A stretch of 64,000 bases of DNA from Mesocentrotus franciscanus (GCA_037976565.1 CP137682.1:22186800-22250799), one strand, 5' to 3'; positions 37,180 through 49,747 are shown, counted from the stretch's first letter. Made by a program: numbers and translations. Notes: generated by a model from the sequence alone, not told the origin.

Positions 37180-39075
37180 TCATTATTATTATATGATAGA
37201 ACAGTAGCATTTTTAAATAAGACCAAAATATTTTCAAAATTCCAGTTTGGTTCTCGTGAAAAGCACACCACTACGCATGCTATCTTGCATTGTATTGATA
37301 AAGTAGCTCAAGCGTTAGATAACCACCTTCACACAATAGGCATAGTCTTGGATTTCTCAAAGGCGTTTGATACTGTTGATCATGGAATGAGTAAATTGTC
37401 ATATTATGGAGTCAGGGGCATCGCTCTTAGTTGGTTCGGGAGCTATTTAACTGACAGGAAACAATATGTATCATTAAATGGAATTAACTCAAGTCATCAA
37501 CTATATCCTATGGAATCCCTCAGGGATCCTTTCTTGGCCCCCTCCTTTTTTTATTATATATTAATGATTTTCATTTTCATCTGATGTTCTATCATTCATT
37601 TTTTTTTGTAGATGATTCAAGTGTATTTTTTTCTCGTAAAAATCCTGAAATTTAATTAGAAACAGTTAATAGTGAATTAAAGAAAGTTACTTTGTGGATC
37701 CGTGCAAATACGTTGTCTTTGAACCTTCAAAAGACAACATATATGCTTTTTAGTAATTCCCTAACAGACTTACCTGGAGGCGTACTTTTGATGATGTGAA
37801 AAGCTATTATTGTGAGGGTAACTTCCACCAAGTTTTATGGGTTACTCATTGATGAGAAGTTGACTTGGGCATCACATTATAGTAATATTTGTAAAATTAT
37901 GTCTAAAAATACTGGTGTAATTTATAAATTACGTTCTTTTGTGCCACAAGAAATTTAGCTTATTCTATACTCTACTCTGATTTTGCCTTTTCTTAATTAT
38001 GGAGTGTTGGCATGGGGGAAGTCACTAAAAACGCAACTAAATAAGATACTTGTCGCTCAGAAAAGGGTGAATAGAATTGTTTTTAATTTAATTATCGTGC
38101 CCATACTAATGTTTTGTTTCATAGTAATATACTGTTAAAGGTAGAAGATATCTATCTCTTGCAGTTAGGCTCAATCATGTATGATTGTGAAAATGGTACT
38201 CTCCCAAATGCGTTAGTACAATTATTTAGAAAGAACAGTCAAATTCACAGTTATAATACAAGACAGGCAACTGCACTTCATATACCACGTGTAAGAACTG
38301 CCCCATGCTTTGAATATATTAGCTTGTACTGGTCCCAAGTTTTGGAACTCACTTCCTATTGATGTAACTCGTTTTGTCAATGTCTCTGTTTTTAAACGCA
38401 AAATTACATTTATTCAGTAATTATGCTGAAAGTATTTACTGTAAAAACTATGTCATTACATATGATAGTATGTAATTACTTTTTTTTTCTTGCTTCATTG
38501 TCTACCCCACCCCCCCCCCTCCCTCTTTTCCAGGCTGACCCTTACCTTAACTTACCAACACTTCTTCATTTATTAGCAAACTCGCTTTGCTCTGTTTTGC
38601 TCTATTGTACTTTTTCTTTTCTCTTTCTCTCTCTTCTATTTCTTCTCCATCACCATTTCCCCTACATATAACTTTCTTCCTTCTCAACTTTCCTCTGTTG
38701 TTGTTTTTTCTGTTTTGCGCTTTCGCTCTCCATCCTTATGTATAAGGTTTCTAGTCTTATAAGGTAGTTTCGTTTTTATTTTTTTCTTCTTCAAAGTAAT
38801 TAAAGCATTCAGGTATTATATTCTGTTTGGGGACCTTGCTCTAACAAGCCCAGCTTCTTAAGGTCTCCTCTTTCTTTCATGTACAGAACATGATCTTACA
38901 TAAGTAACTTTTTATAGAATTTCTTTAGTTAATGACAAGAGTTGTATGTTGAATATTAATATTGCACTTCAAATTATGTTGGTTATAATTGATAATCTGC
39001 TGTTCCTGTTACTTTTTTTGAAATTCTATTTACAAATTGTTGTGAAAGAAGAAATAAAATGAACTATGAACTATA
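37180..39075 (+). mobile_element. Degenerate non-LTR retrotransposon, reverse transcriptase fragment
   Basis: Antisense to ALP-B inside its intron 1. 37285-37584 encodes a reverse transcriptase palm segment (VLDFSKAFDTVDH, then YGVRGIALSWFGSYLTDRKQ). In another frame follow a damaged catalytic region (DDSSVFFS) and a C-terminal segment at 38114-38362 (IYLLQLGSIMYDCENGTLPN, HSYNTRQAT). Stops and frame changes separate the parts, so it is inactive and 5'-truncated. The 3' end is near 39060, AATAAA followed by ATGAACT repeats, as in Jockey/CR1-like elements; the clade is not certain. Confidence 0.8.
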
Positions 39076-39440
39076 TGGAGCAAACTTTATGGCATTGAGT
39101 GCCAGCCATAGGTTTTATAATGCTGTCATTTAAATGATGTAAAGCCATCATAGTCGTTACACTTGTTTACATGAGTGACTAATTACAGTCAGTAAACATC
39201 TGAGGGTCCCTTGCAGGCGTGTCGATGTTGCAGATTGGTTATAAAACATATTTGCTATAACAAAACTACCGTTCCGAACTTTGAGTTAAAGGGGTAGAAC
39301 AATAAATATCAGCGAATGCCAACAATAGGATAATAAAAAAAATAGCGTGCATGCTACTTTATATATTTAGAAAAACATTTACCATTATTTATTAATTTAC
39401 TGCTGGTGCGTGATTGTATGCGGCGGGTTTGTGTATGCGT

Positions 39441-39445
<5 letters not shown>

Positions 39446-39475
<30 letters not shown>

Positions 39476-39480
39476 TTGGT
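39446..39480. repeat. (GT)n microsatellite
   Basis: Short GT repeat array in ALP-B intron 1, downstream of the retrotransposon remnant. Confidence 0.85.
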
Positions 39481-40789
39481 GTGTTTGTACGGGTTCACGC
39501 GCGCATCCGTATGTGTATAAATGTATCTAAATGTCCATATTTTGGCGTGTATACGTGCATGTGCCTGTGTCTCTTTCGACTATTTTTTTCCCATAATGTA
39601 ATTATTTTTGTATTCATTGAATTTATTTCTCAAAACTCCAATCCTTGTTCGTACATAACATAGAAGCAAAGCATTTTCCATTGTCCTAGTTTATACAATC
39701 TGAAACATAATTATAACAAAGCTTTTTTATCATTTGATAAACGAACATGAATACAACATAATTCATTGTTCATAATTTCACAATGTATATGACTAAAATA
39801 TATCACAATTACATAATAGGACAATATTACCGCACTACACAGTTATTAAATCCCCAAAACTAGAACAAGCATTGCTCTTTTTTTCCAGAATAAAACTGAA
39901 TACTGAGTTTCATATTTTTCAACATATTATTATACAGAATTGAAGTTGTGAGTTTTTCCTTTAATAAAACACACAATCTACCCCAAAACCCTCTCCCTTC
40001 CTTCCCTCTTCTCTAACTCATTAGACTACCCCCCCCCCTCCCTCTCTCCCCCTCCCCCCACCCCTTCCCCGCTTCCACTCCCTTCTACTTGTGTGGATTA
40101 GGGAATGCATTCTGGGACATGTTTTCTTACTATATCAAAATGACTTAAGTTGTTGCCTTCGTTCCACCTCTACCTCGCTCTCCACCTCTACCTCGCTCTC
40201 CCTAAAACTTCCCAGCTTTCCCATTTTCTCAGATGCAAGGGAATTTATTTCCCATTAATGCCAAATTCTTTTCCTCCCATTCATCTTCTTTGAAACTGCG
40301 TTTAATTTCATCCACGGTTATAGATAAACTCCTTTCTCTTCCCATGAAAATCAAATACGTGTGTCGGGGAAGGTTCTATCATCTCATGTTGCCTCCCTCA
40401 GTTTTTGTCATTCAGGGAAAAAGGGGCATGCACCCCGGTATCTACGTCAATGGGATGAAATAAAACATAGAGTGTTACTTAATTCAAAGCTTAAATTTAA
40501 CCAAGAGAATACAAACGGATGAAAAGGAGAATTCAGCCCTATGGCTATGATGAAATGCAACAGTCGCAAAATAGACGATACAAAGACTTGGCAAAGTTGC
40601 CAAGTCATTATTATAAGTCTCACTTCCGCCATTGGGCACTCAAGCAGTTTAATTTATAGACCTCATCATATATATTCTTTATGTAGCGAATATGGTGACA
40701 AGTGGTAAATTTTTCCGAAATTATTTTACCAGCCTGGTTTGGTTTTATGGTTTGTTTTATCAGACTGCTAAGTAAGCACGCGTGTGTCT

Positions 40790-40870
40790 TTAAATAAGCA
40801 ACCAGGGGACTGACGGCTTTAAGTTTCGAACCCGGTTACGAAACCACTAATCTACCACGGAGTCGTCGCA
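40790..40870 (-). mobile_element. tRNA-like SINE fragment
   Basis: On the minus strand CCGTGGTAGATTAGTGG (A-box-like) is followed by CCGGGTTCGAAAC (B-box-like). Short, no clear tail; it lies in ALP-B intron 1 just downstream (on +) of non-coding DNA. Confidence 0.35.
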
Positions 40871-41564
40871 TCTTTTCAGCCAAACCAGCATATGCAAGTG
40901 TATTTTTCAAATCGTACGTTTGTTATACTGTATACGTGAATAATGTTTTTTTTTATTTTTAGAAGGGCTACGCCACTATGGCTGCTGATATAAATACTAT
41001 TTGAGGCCCAATATAAAAAAATCCCTCAAGGTCTTGTGAACAATCTAACTCACCTTGCCCATTTACAATGCTCAGCGATGCCAACAGAAGTATAACAAAT
41101 GAGAAAGCAAACTCCATGATTCCTTCAGCTACTTGTAACAAATTCCCCCACCACCTCAAAGTACATCGGGCGAAGTGGTTATCTTGGACATAGATTCTAC
41201 CTAGTGCCTGTGACAAACATGTGATTTACATAAAAGATAAAGAAGGGGTGCTCCCTTAGGTTCAAATCAGGCAGGTATCAGTTTTGTTTGATTTTTGATA
41301 TCGAAGAGATAAAAAGAGATCAGGGTCCTAATTGTATACAACCTATTCATCCTATTTATAAAATCGTGAAGATCCTTCATAATGACCACGCTGGATAAGT
41401 TATGCATAACATGGAAGAGAAACAGAATTGAAGCTCACATAGTTTATGTTAATTTGACTAAAAATTACGGATTTTCGTGGAAGTAGCTTTTCTTGTACAA
41501 AATGAATAGATCGTAACCACAACCCGGATGATATTAGGGCTGTCCTTAGCGCCCTTCAAGTGTC

Positions 41565-41855
41565 CAGATTTCAGTATTCATCCTTCGTGTAATAGTCCGG
41601 GATGACTGTCCTGGGTAGATATTCCTGCATGTATTGTGGATGACTGAGGCCGATATCCGCCCTACATGATTTGGTGCGGGGTGATTGTCTGGGATAGATA
41701 TTCGTCCTGCATGTTATGTGGTTGTCCATGACTGGTATTCGTCCTACGTGTAATTGTCCGGGTTTACTGCACTGGATAGATATTCCTGCATGTACTGTGG
41801 ATGTCCGAGGTCGGTTTTCGTCCTGCGTGTAATGGTCCGGGCGGTTGTCTGGATA
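41565..41855. repeat. Minisatellite, about 90-bp period, 5' of ALP-B
   Basis: About three imperfect units share ATTCRTCCTxCGTGTAAT, GTCCGGG, CTGGATAGATATTCCTGCATG and TGTGGATGxCCGAGG blocks. It lies roughly 450 bp upstream of the ALP-B start codon. Confidence 0.65.
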
Positions 41856-42023
41856 ATATAACATACTTTTGCCTATTTTTGAACTGTAAGGTGAATTACT
41901 TATCGTTCGTTGATCCTTTGGCTGCAGGCCTATCTAAGATTTAAGATTACATGTCATTTCTATTATATCACCCAAAGGGTCTTATTGTCTGTGTGTAAAT
42001 TTGATCTTCTTCCATTACGATAA

Positions 42024-42065
<42 letters not shown>

Positions 42066-43319
42066 CTTCTCTCTCTCTCCTTCTGTCTCTCTCTGCCTCT
42101 GTCTCTCTCTATCTCTCTTTCTCTCACCCCCTCTCTCCCTCTATCTTCTATATTCTCTGTTTCCTCATCTTTTTTCTATCTCTCTCTCTCTCTCTCCTCC
42201 TCTTTCATGTCCTCTTTCGGCGCTGTCATCTCCATCTCTTTCTTTCTCTTATAAAGTGAGAATGAATTAATCCCATTTACTTTTCATATAGATGTCCGTG
42301 TTGAAAAGAATGAGATCATACAGATACTAAGAAAAAACATCACAATAGGAAGGTGATAAAGTTATATGAAGAACTAAGAAACATTAACAAGAAGAGGCCG
42401 TAACGTTTTTTTTTTATGTAAAGAAACACAGAATACAGACCTAGAACACAATGACGAGGATACTAATGAGGGAGAAGAAAAGGAAAAAAATGAAATTCAC
42501 AGGTTTGACAATAACAAATAATTAATGAGTGCAATATAACACAATAGTCGATGAATAGATTTATGACACTCTTTTATATTTAATTTGGGTATTCAACATA
42601 CAGATCCAAACACGGGCAATATACAAGGTACAATAAAGTATTGATAATGTGAACAAAATAATGTAAGGCAAAACAAACGAAAACAAGAGAAGAAAACACC
42701 GTGACGATGTATCTACTGAAGTGAATCATGGGCGAAGTATAAGTTTGATAGAGAGGAAACGGTGACCCGACATTTTGCTGTCTTCTGTCAAAGACAAAAG
42801 ATGTCGGGTTAGGGTTAGGGATCAAAATGGATTTTCAAGTTCGGTTTTGGGTGTAATAGGTTTAGGATTCTATGGTTTAATTTAGGTACTCGGTTAGTGT
42901 GAAAAATTGACTGCAATGTAAATGTAACTTAAGTATATGTCGTTCCTATCACAGTAAACTTTCGTTTTGTGTGTATTCGGTCCAGAAGTGTTTGTCGAAA
43001 AAGAGAAAATTGACTCAAGACAAGAAGCTATGTGGGCAAAACTGTACCAGAAAGTTTAATATAAAAGTGTGGTTCTTACGATATAATAGTGTTTCCAGAT
43101 CTAGTTTGCAGTCATAGATGGAACCTTAAGAATTCATAAAAGACATAGATTTAGGATATAGATTTATAGGGCAAATAATGAATAATAAATCAATTCAGAA
43201 ACTCTATAGAATGAAATTCAAGACTCAGATTGTTAAGAAAGAAAGCAAGAAGAAAAGTAAAAGAGCAAGCAAAATGACAGTATTTGATCCGAAAAATAAG
43301 AGATTAGTAATTGGCCTAT
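41856..43319. other. Intergenic DNA between ALP-C and ALP-B
   Basis: No exon recognised. A CT-rich microsatellite occupies about 42024-42250; the rest is AT-rich unique-looking sequence. Confidence 0.5.
42024..42250. repeat. CT-rich microsatellite
   Basis: Interrupted (CT)n and (CTTT)n tract of about 220 bp. Confidence 0.85.
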
Positions 43320-43530
43320 CCGTTGTACTCGAGGCGTCAAATGGCCTGACGTAGGACGGCGTCAGTGCCTGGTGCGGTTATTTGACGCACCATGTGAGAG
43401 TGAAAACACACAAAACGTGATTTAAAGTGAAAGCAGATCGTTGAATTATTGGCGTATGGGTTCATTGCCTTCACGGGCTTGATTAGCGCAAGTAATGACG
43501 CAATTGAAATGACGCATCGTTTTCAACGGG
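43320..43530 (+). mobile_element. MITE-like element next to the ALP-C stop codon
   Basis: Ends are inverted: CGTTGTACTCGAGGCGTCAA at the left and TGACGCATCGTTTTCAACGG at the right. The interior is collinear with the reverse complement of 30680-30866. It ends 14 bp from the ALP-C stop codon. No target duplication was clear. Confidence 0.6.
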
Positions 43531-43543
43531 CAAGTATCGTGTC

Positions 43544-44331
43544 TTAGCGCCTCTGGTAGGCGGGGCGAGCTCCTTTCATTTCCATGACGTCATCTTGAGA
43601 TCCGCTCAAATCGCAAGCGCTGCTGGCAGCTGCATCAAGGCATGCGGCGTGACGCACGGCGTGTGCGATGTAGTTCTGCTCGTGAACGCCAGCAAAGATG
43701 TGAGACCAAGGTCCTTGAGCGTAAACAGGGACGTCTGCTCCGCCGTGAGTCTCAGCTTCCAGAGGGATGATGGCGTCCTGTACCCAGCTACGTGACTCTT
43801 TAGATACAAGGAGAAAAGAATGGGAAAATGTTGGTTTTTAATAACTTTCTATCCCATTTTACGACATTGATTGAGAATGTAGTTTCAGAGTTTCCTAATA
43901 TATAGAGACACTGCCTTCTTATGTATGAAATGCGACAAACAGACTGTGGACCTTTTCTAAAATTCAATAACATTCAAAAATAAATTATTATCTTTCTTCA
44001 TTATCTTCTTTTTTTTTGGGGTGTTGAGGAGGTTTCCGTCTTACGCTAGGACATCAACTTATCCGACGTTATGATCAACGAATATCAGGGACCCAACATG
44101 ACACATGCCATTTTCTCACTCTCTCTTCTTCTGTCTGTCTGTCTGTCCGTCGTTCTCTCTCCAGCTCTCCCCTTCTCTTCTCTGCCACACACACACACAC
44201 GCACACCCATACACGCACACACACTCCCTCCCTTTTCCCTTTCCCCTCTCCCTCCCTCCTCTCTCCCTTTCCCTCTCCCTCCCTCATGCAGTCTCTCTTC
44301 CTCCTCTCCGTTTTTATCTTTCTCTACCCAC

Positions 44332-44372
<41 letters not shown>

Positions 44373-47300
44373 ACTCCATTCTCCCCCTACTTTACCTGTA
44401 TCAACACCGCTATAATCTCGTCTATCGCCGTTGTTAGCCCAGTTGGTCTGGACATTGACCCCACCAGGCCCGTTCAGATAGGTCAATGTGGTGTAGGGCA
44501 CACGGTCAGTTGACTCTTGATCATCAACGATACCTAGTCACGTGACAGACAAAATTAGGTACTTAGAGAGCACCTGATAAGATATTAGCTAAAGTCAGAA
44601 TCAGGACAAGCATTGAAGTCACTACCTTAGCACCATTTTCTCTCATCTGAACAATGTTACCAAGTCCCTTTAATTGAGGCTCCTCAGAAATATGCACCGT
44701 TCTATGCTGCATGCCTGATCGTATCTACACTTCTCTAGACACACTAATAGGTACATTATACTTCATTTAATGTATCTATCCGTATCAATAAGTTTTGTAT
44801 TTGCTTAGAGATATCAAGAAGTTCCTGGACGTGCAATTATCATAATGGATTTGTTTGATTGACGCAATGAAAGAGTGTGCTATCAGTCATGAAGACAAAC
44901 ACTGCACGCAACGATTTATCCAGGCTCGATACAGCAACAACCAATGCAAACAGTATTATTTCCATGAACAGAATGTTGGATAGTTTCTCAAAAGAATCAC
45001 CCATGAGTATGATAACTTTTATTTACTGCATCAGATAATCTTTTCAGTATTTTTGCTCTTAAGCCTAAAGAATCTTGAATTGATAGCTACAGTTTATCAT
45101 GTGATACGTGACGTATAGTTTGTCAACGGTCACTGAAGTAGTGGTTCAGCTGAAAAAAATAACACACCCTCAACGCTAAAACTGAGACAGTCCTTCCATT
45201 CTCACCCTTTCTTTCAACGGGTGTATTTTCGGGGTTCACGCGATCAGAGAGAGCATAGAAGATACCGCGCTGTGTGGGATGCGTGTAAGGGAGGAGGACA
45301 AAGATGATTGAAGAATTACAAAAATAAAAATGTACAGAATCTGGACTAGGTTGCATGGTTAATGCGGAAAACACAAAAGCCTGACAAATTTAAATACCGA
45401 GGATTGGGTTATCCTTGCTGGGGTATCCCATGATTCCCATGGTGTGGGCGTGGTCGGATGTGACGACAATTAGCGTAGAATCGGGATCGGTCATCTGCGT
45501 TGCCATGTCTACAGCGTCGGCTAGCTCAATGGTCTCGGCTAAGGCGCCGTTAGCTCGCCCCTCGTGATGACTGAAATCTATCAAGGCACCTAAAACAGAG
45601 GTGAAATAAAATGAAATTATTTTCTCGATATTTTACCTAGTATTATATAGTTCTTACTTCTTATGGTCGATTTTCTTCTATCAAACGGTGGGTTGCTTTT
45701 GATCAGTCACAGCAGTGGTAAAATTTAGGCAGGGCTTAAATAAAGTTTAACTATCCTTGTAGGACTGGTTGAAGAAAGAAAGATAAAATACTTTGGTCAC
45801 ATCAAAGGAAATCAGAGTCTCTTGAAAGATTTGTTGGAAAGTAATAAGTAGAGAGTTCTACACCCAGAGGAATGCCAAGAACCAGGGGCGGATCCAGCCG
45901 GCGGCAAGGGAGGGGGCCGAAAAAGGGGCCCACTTCGTGCCAAAATTTGAAAACCGTGCCGACCGATTTTCCGCTCAGTGGGGTTAGGGTTAGTGAGCAA
46001 TTTTTTTTTTTTTTAGGCCTCCGAAAATTGAAAATTGGAAAATCGTGTCGATTTTTTGCTCTGTGGGAGGGGGTAGTGTTTTTGGCCTCTGAAAATTGAA
46101 AAAAATTACCACCACCCCCTTGAGCGCCAGGGGAGGAGGCCAATCTTCATTTTTTTTTCAAAAAAGGGTGTTTTTACATGTTTTTTTTCTAGGGGAGGGG
46201 GCCCGGGCCCCCTGGATCCGCCACTGCCAAGAACCAACTAATAGGAAGGCCCAGATTAGAATGACACTGCAAGAGTGCACCGGAATGGCAGAAAACAAAT
46301 ATGTGTGGAAAACAGAAAAAAATGTTGCAATCAACCTCCGTTAATTTAACAAATGGAAGTAGTAGGTGACTAGGTGTAATTGATTGGAACTACTTTTCTT
46401 CAAAGGAGCAAGGGGCAACGAACGTGATGTTCGCTGCATGTCAGTAGATTGTGATGATTACACTGATCGAGTTACATCCAATCACAAAGGTCACATCCAA
46501 TATGTTAATATTATCGGCCAAACAATCAACCTTTACCGAGTGACCTTGAATGTTATTGGCTAACGTAATGTTATTGCGGTTGATAGTGGCTTGTGATTGG
46601 TCGTCTCTGATGTAAAAAACAAATTACTTACTTTCAACCACGAGAAAGAATCCATCTTCATCATTCCCTAGGACTTTGATGGCTTTCTCGGTCATTTCTG
46701 CCAGCGAAGGTTCCCCGGCTCCGTCGGCCGCGCGATCGGCTCCGTACTGCATGCGTCCGGGTTCAAACAGACCTGTATTAAAAGTTGTAAAATGTAAAAC
46801 ATGCACATACTCGCAATATCGTTTTCCTTCTTCCTAATCATGATGATGATCATCATCATTGCGACCCCAGACCCACTCTAAAAACTGAAATGTTAAATCA
46901 ACATTTAAAAGGGCCGAGGAGTGACCACTCTTTCAAAATGGTAGATTAACACTCTGAACATGCTGGATCCAACACTTTAAAGGTTGAATCCAGCCTGTTA
47001 AAAGTATCAATCTGACATTTTGAAAGAGTGGTCACTCCTCGGTCCTTTTAAATGGTGATTTAACATTTCAGTTGTTAGAGTGACCACTCTCCCATAAACG
47101 TTTCATGTCTCTCTCTAAATGCTTCTTGGGGCAGTTTTTGCCTCTGGCGTTGATTTTTCAATCACATATCCAGTATGCCTACTTTCTACTTCATGGATTC
47201 ATCAGATTAAATTTTCAATTAAAAAAGTTATTTCACAATTTTGGAAATGTTACGAAATTAAGGCGCGATTTCTCAGTGGTAGCGTAGTGGTCTCGTAACC

Positions 47301-49520
47301 GGGAGAGCCCGGGTTCGAAATAAATCGATGTTCTAGTGCCCTATCCAGGGGCGGATCCAGCCGGCGGCAAGGGAGGGGGCCGAAAAAGGGGCCCACTTCG
47401 TGCGAAAATTTGAAAACCGTGCCGGCCGATTTTCAGCTCAGTGGGGGGGGGTAGTGAGCACAATTTTTTTTTTGCCTTCAAAAATTGAAAAAAAATTTCA
47501 CCACCACCCCTTGAGCGCCAGGGGAGGGGGCCCATCTCTTCTTTTTCCCAAAAAAGGGTGTTTTTACGTGTTTTTTCTAGGGGAGGGGGCCCTATCATCC
47601 TCATTGCCAAGTCCCTCGGTGAGGACATAAAGCGATTGTTCCCCTGATTGCAAACTTGCAAGCATAAACATGCTTTCTTAGCATTCGGTTAGAAAAAACA
47701 TCAAACCCTATTTGACTATGAAACTTAAATGGACAAATTGTCTTTTATGTTAAAATAAGTTGGGGCCAAACGGAATATACAAAATCAAACTTCAAAGTTC
47801 TCAATATGTGATTCGAGTTGGTTGACGGAACTCCATTTTTCGTCTACTCTTTGGTTTAACAATTAATCGAAATTTTGTTTAACAGTTAAAACAGTCACAC
47901 ACCTAGTAAATAGTCTGTTGTAGTGGAATCAACTTTGTCAAAATCTTCCTTGTTCCACACGTAGTGCGAGTTCGAGACGCTTTTCTCTCCTCGCCACTGA
48001 CCAATCAGATTGTTCCCATCCTCACGTCGACCTGTGACGTCATAATACTCAGGATCCTCGATTCTAGATGGAAGAAATTCTTGTCTCCCGCCACCGAGGA
48101 TGACCTTAAGAAAGAGTGTTTGTGAGAAGGAAAGAAAGACAGAGAGAGGGAGAGGGGGAGTTAGAGCATTGAAGAAAGTACAGACAAAATATTACAGATT
48201 GATTATCCAAACAAGCTGTCAATCCTTTAAAGCCCCACTGCACTACTTATAGCTACTTGCGCCCTCTATATAGCAAACAATGCCTAAGCGGTGACCGTTG
48301 GTCCCCCATGGTCCCCTTTTTCTTATGTTAATTGAGAGCTGATTGGATGAGATAACCACCTGTCAGTGACCATGCAGGGAGGTCTAATCCCTCCTGGCCA
48401 AACTAGTGCAGATGGGCTTTAAAGCATCTGCCTGTCTATCAATTTATCTACTAGACGATATGTAAATCTATTCATCGATCCGTTCATCTACCAGACCATC
48501 CACCAATCATGGATTTATCAATTCACTAGATCGATCAATCAATCCAATCATCAACCAACCATGCTCAAATACAACAATCCACGATTAACGGCATCAGTCA
48601 GATGTATAATATTTCAGTCAATCAGTTAATCAATAAATAAATAACTTATTCACTCAATCACTTACTCAAGTAATAAATGAATAATAAATTAAATCAATCA
48701 ATTAATTAATCAATCAATCAACCAACCAACCAGCCATACAACCAACCAAGAAATCAATCAAGCAAAACTTACATTGATGAAGTCGTTTTCCATGATCAAT
48801 TGATAGGCCAAGTCCGTGCACTCTTCCTGCTTTCGAGGTATATCTGCGTCGCTCTGCCAATCCCTCTCCGGTGAATGAGCGTAGAGGGCAGCAATCGTGG
48901 CTCCTGTGACACTGTCCGTGGTGACGAAGCCAGTGGCTTTGCCTGAAGATAAAGAAAAATGGCAAACGGTTTATTTTGTAATTCGTAGGATTGTTTGGTT
49001 ATAGTGCTAGTGTTACAAACAGGATGTTGCCAAGCCAATTAGTAACTATTCCATGCGTATAAGCATCATCGACTTCATCAACCCCCTCCAGCAAAAAGAC
49101 AACCATTACCCCCAAGTAAGCAAGCAAGCAAACAAATACAAACAAGCTAACAAAAAAAAAGATACCTTCGGCATGTGCAAGATGGAGGTTGGAGGCGACT
49201 TCGTTGCCGGTAGCCGAAGCACAATCACCTCGCTTAGCGTCGTCGTCGAGTCCCAACATACCATCCTTGGTCTTCACACCGCCGAAGATAGCCGTCGAGG
49301 TACTCGCAGAGTCGGCTGCCTGGGCGTCGGTAGAATACGTCTATGAAGGTTAAGACAGAACAAAGAAAGGAGCAGCCGCAGAAAACCCTTATTTCCTTAA
49401 TTTTCAATAATCTCTTTCGCCAAAAGTATTTAGTACTCATGTTATTAAATTTGTTTTTATAACCTTTTCCCCCTTCATTTTACAGGTGGAATTGCCGCCC
49501 TAATCGAATGGCGAAAAAGG

Positions 49521-49552
<32 letters not shown>

Positions 49553-49747
49553 AGAAAGAAAGAGAGCACGATCGCAATCACCTTTGAAAAATCACCCGAT
49601 GTGAGATCAATAGACGGGTGCGTCACTATGCGAACATGACAATGACGTACTAATTAAACCAAACACGATTTCTAGGGGATGTTCAGCACGGTGTTGAAAA
49701 TGCCCTTAGGTTGGTTTTCTGGAAATAGTTGCGATCGTGTTAAAGAC

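Larger units (their letters stand above)
30901..41117 (-). pseudogene. ALP: Alkaline phosphatase copy B, frame broken in exon 4
   Basis: Nine exons in the same order and at the same positions as ALP-A: 41054-41117, 36492-36715, 35756-35930, 35119-35295, 34276-34471, 33577-33711, 32971-33162, 31718-31852, 30901-31175. Exon 1 encodes a signal peptide (MEFAFSFVILLL start). The metal-ligand and nucleophile motifs (GDGM, DSAGTAT, THATP, VEGGRIDHAHH, TADHAH, ETHGG) and the GPI-type tail are all present in the exons. Exon 4 is abnormal: relative to ALP-A it lost one G at its acceptor, and an indel near 35171 shifts frame again. Exon 4 is 177 nt against 176, so exon 5 is read out of frame and a TAA is met at 34434-34436. 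The donor of exon 5 is GC (CTG TTT G then gcaagt). Everything else looks functional, so this may be a young pseudogene, or an intact gene with two assembly errors next to short homopolymers. Confidence 0.85.

Noticed and set aside
40968..41216. Longer N-terminus for ALP-B starting at 41216
   Set aside because: The extra upstream residues are not signal-peptide-like, and the ATG at 41115-41117 gives a clean signal peptide; the 3' part of that frame runs past the donor at 41053 into the intron.
43606..43809. 67-codon frame on the - strand over the ALP-C last exon
   Set aside because: It is a shifted frame of exon 9; the correct frame gives the ETHGG metal-ligand motif and joins exon 8 in phase.
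47267..47345. Possible tRNA gene
   Set aside because: Only A- and B-box-like parts are present; the acceptor arms do not pair and the 3' end is replaced by a transposon, so it is a SINE head.
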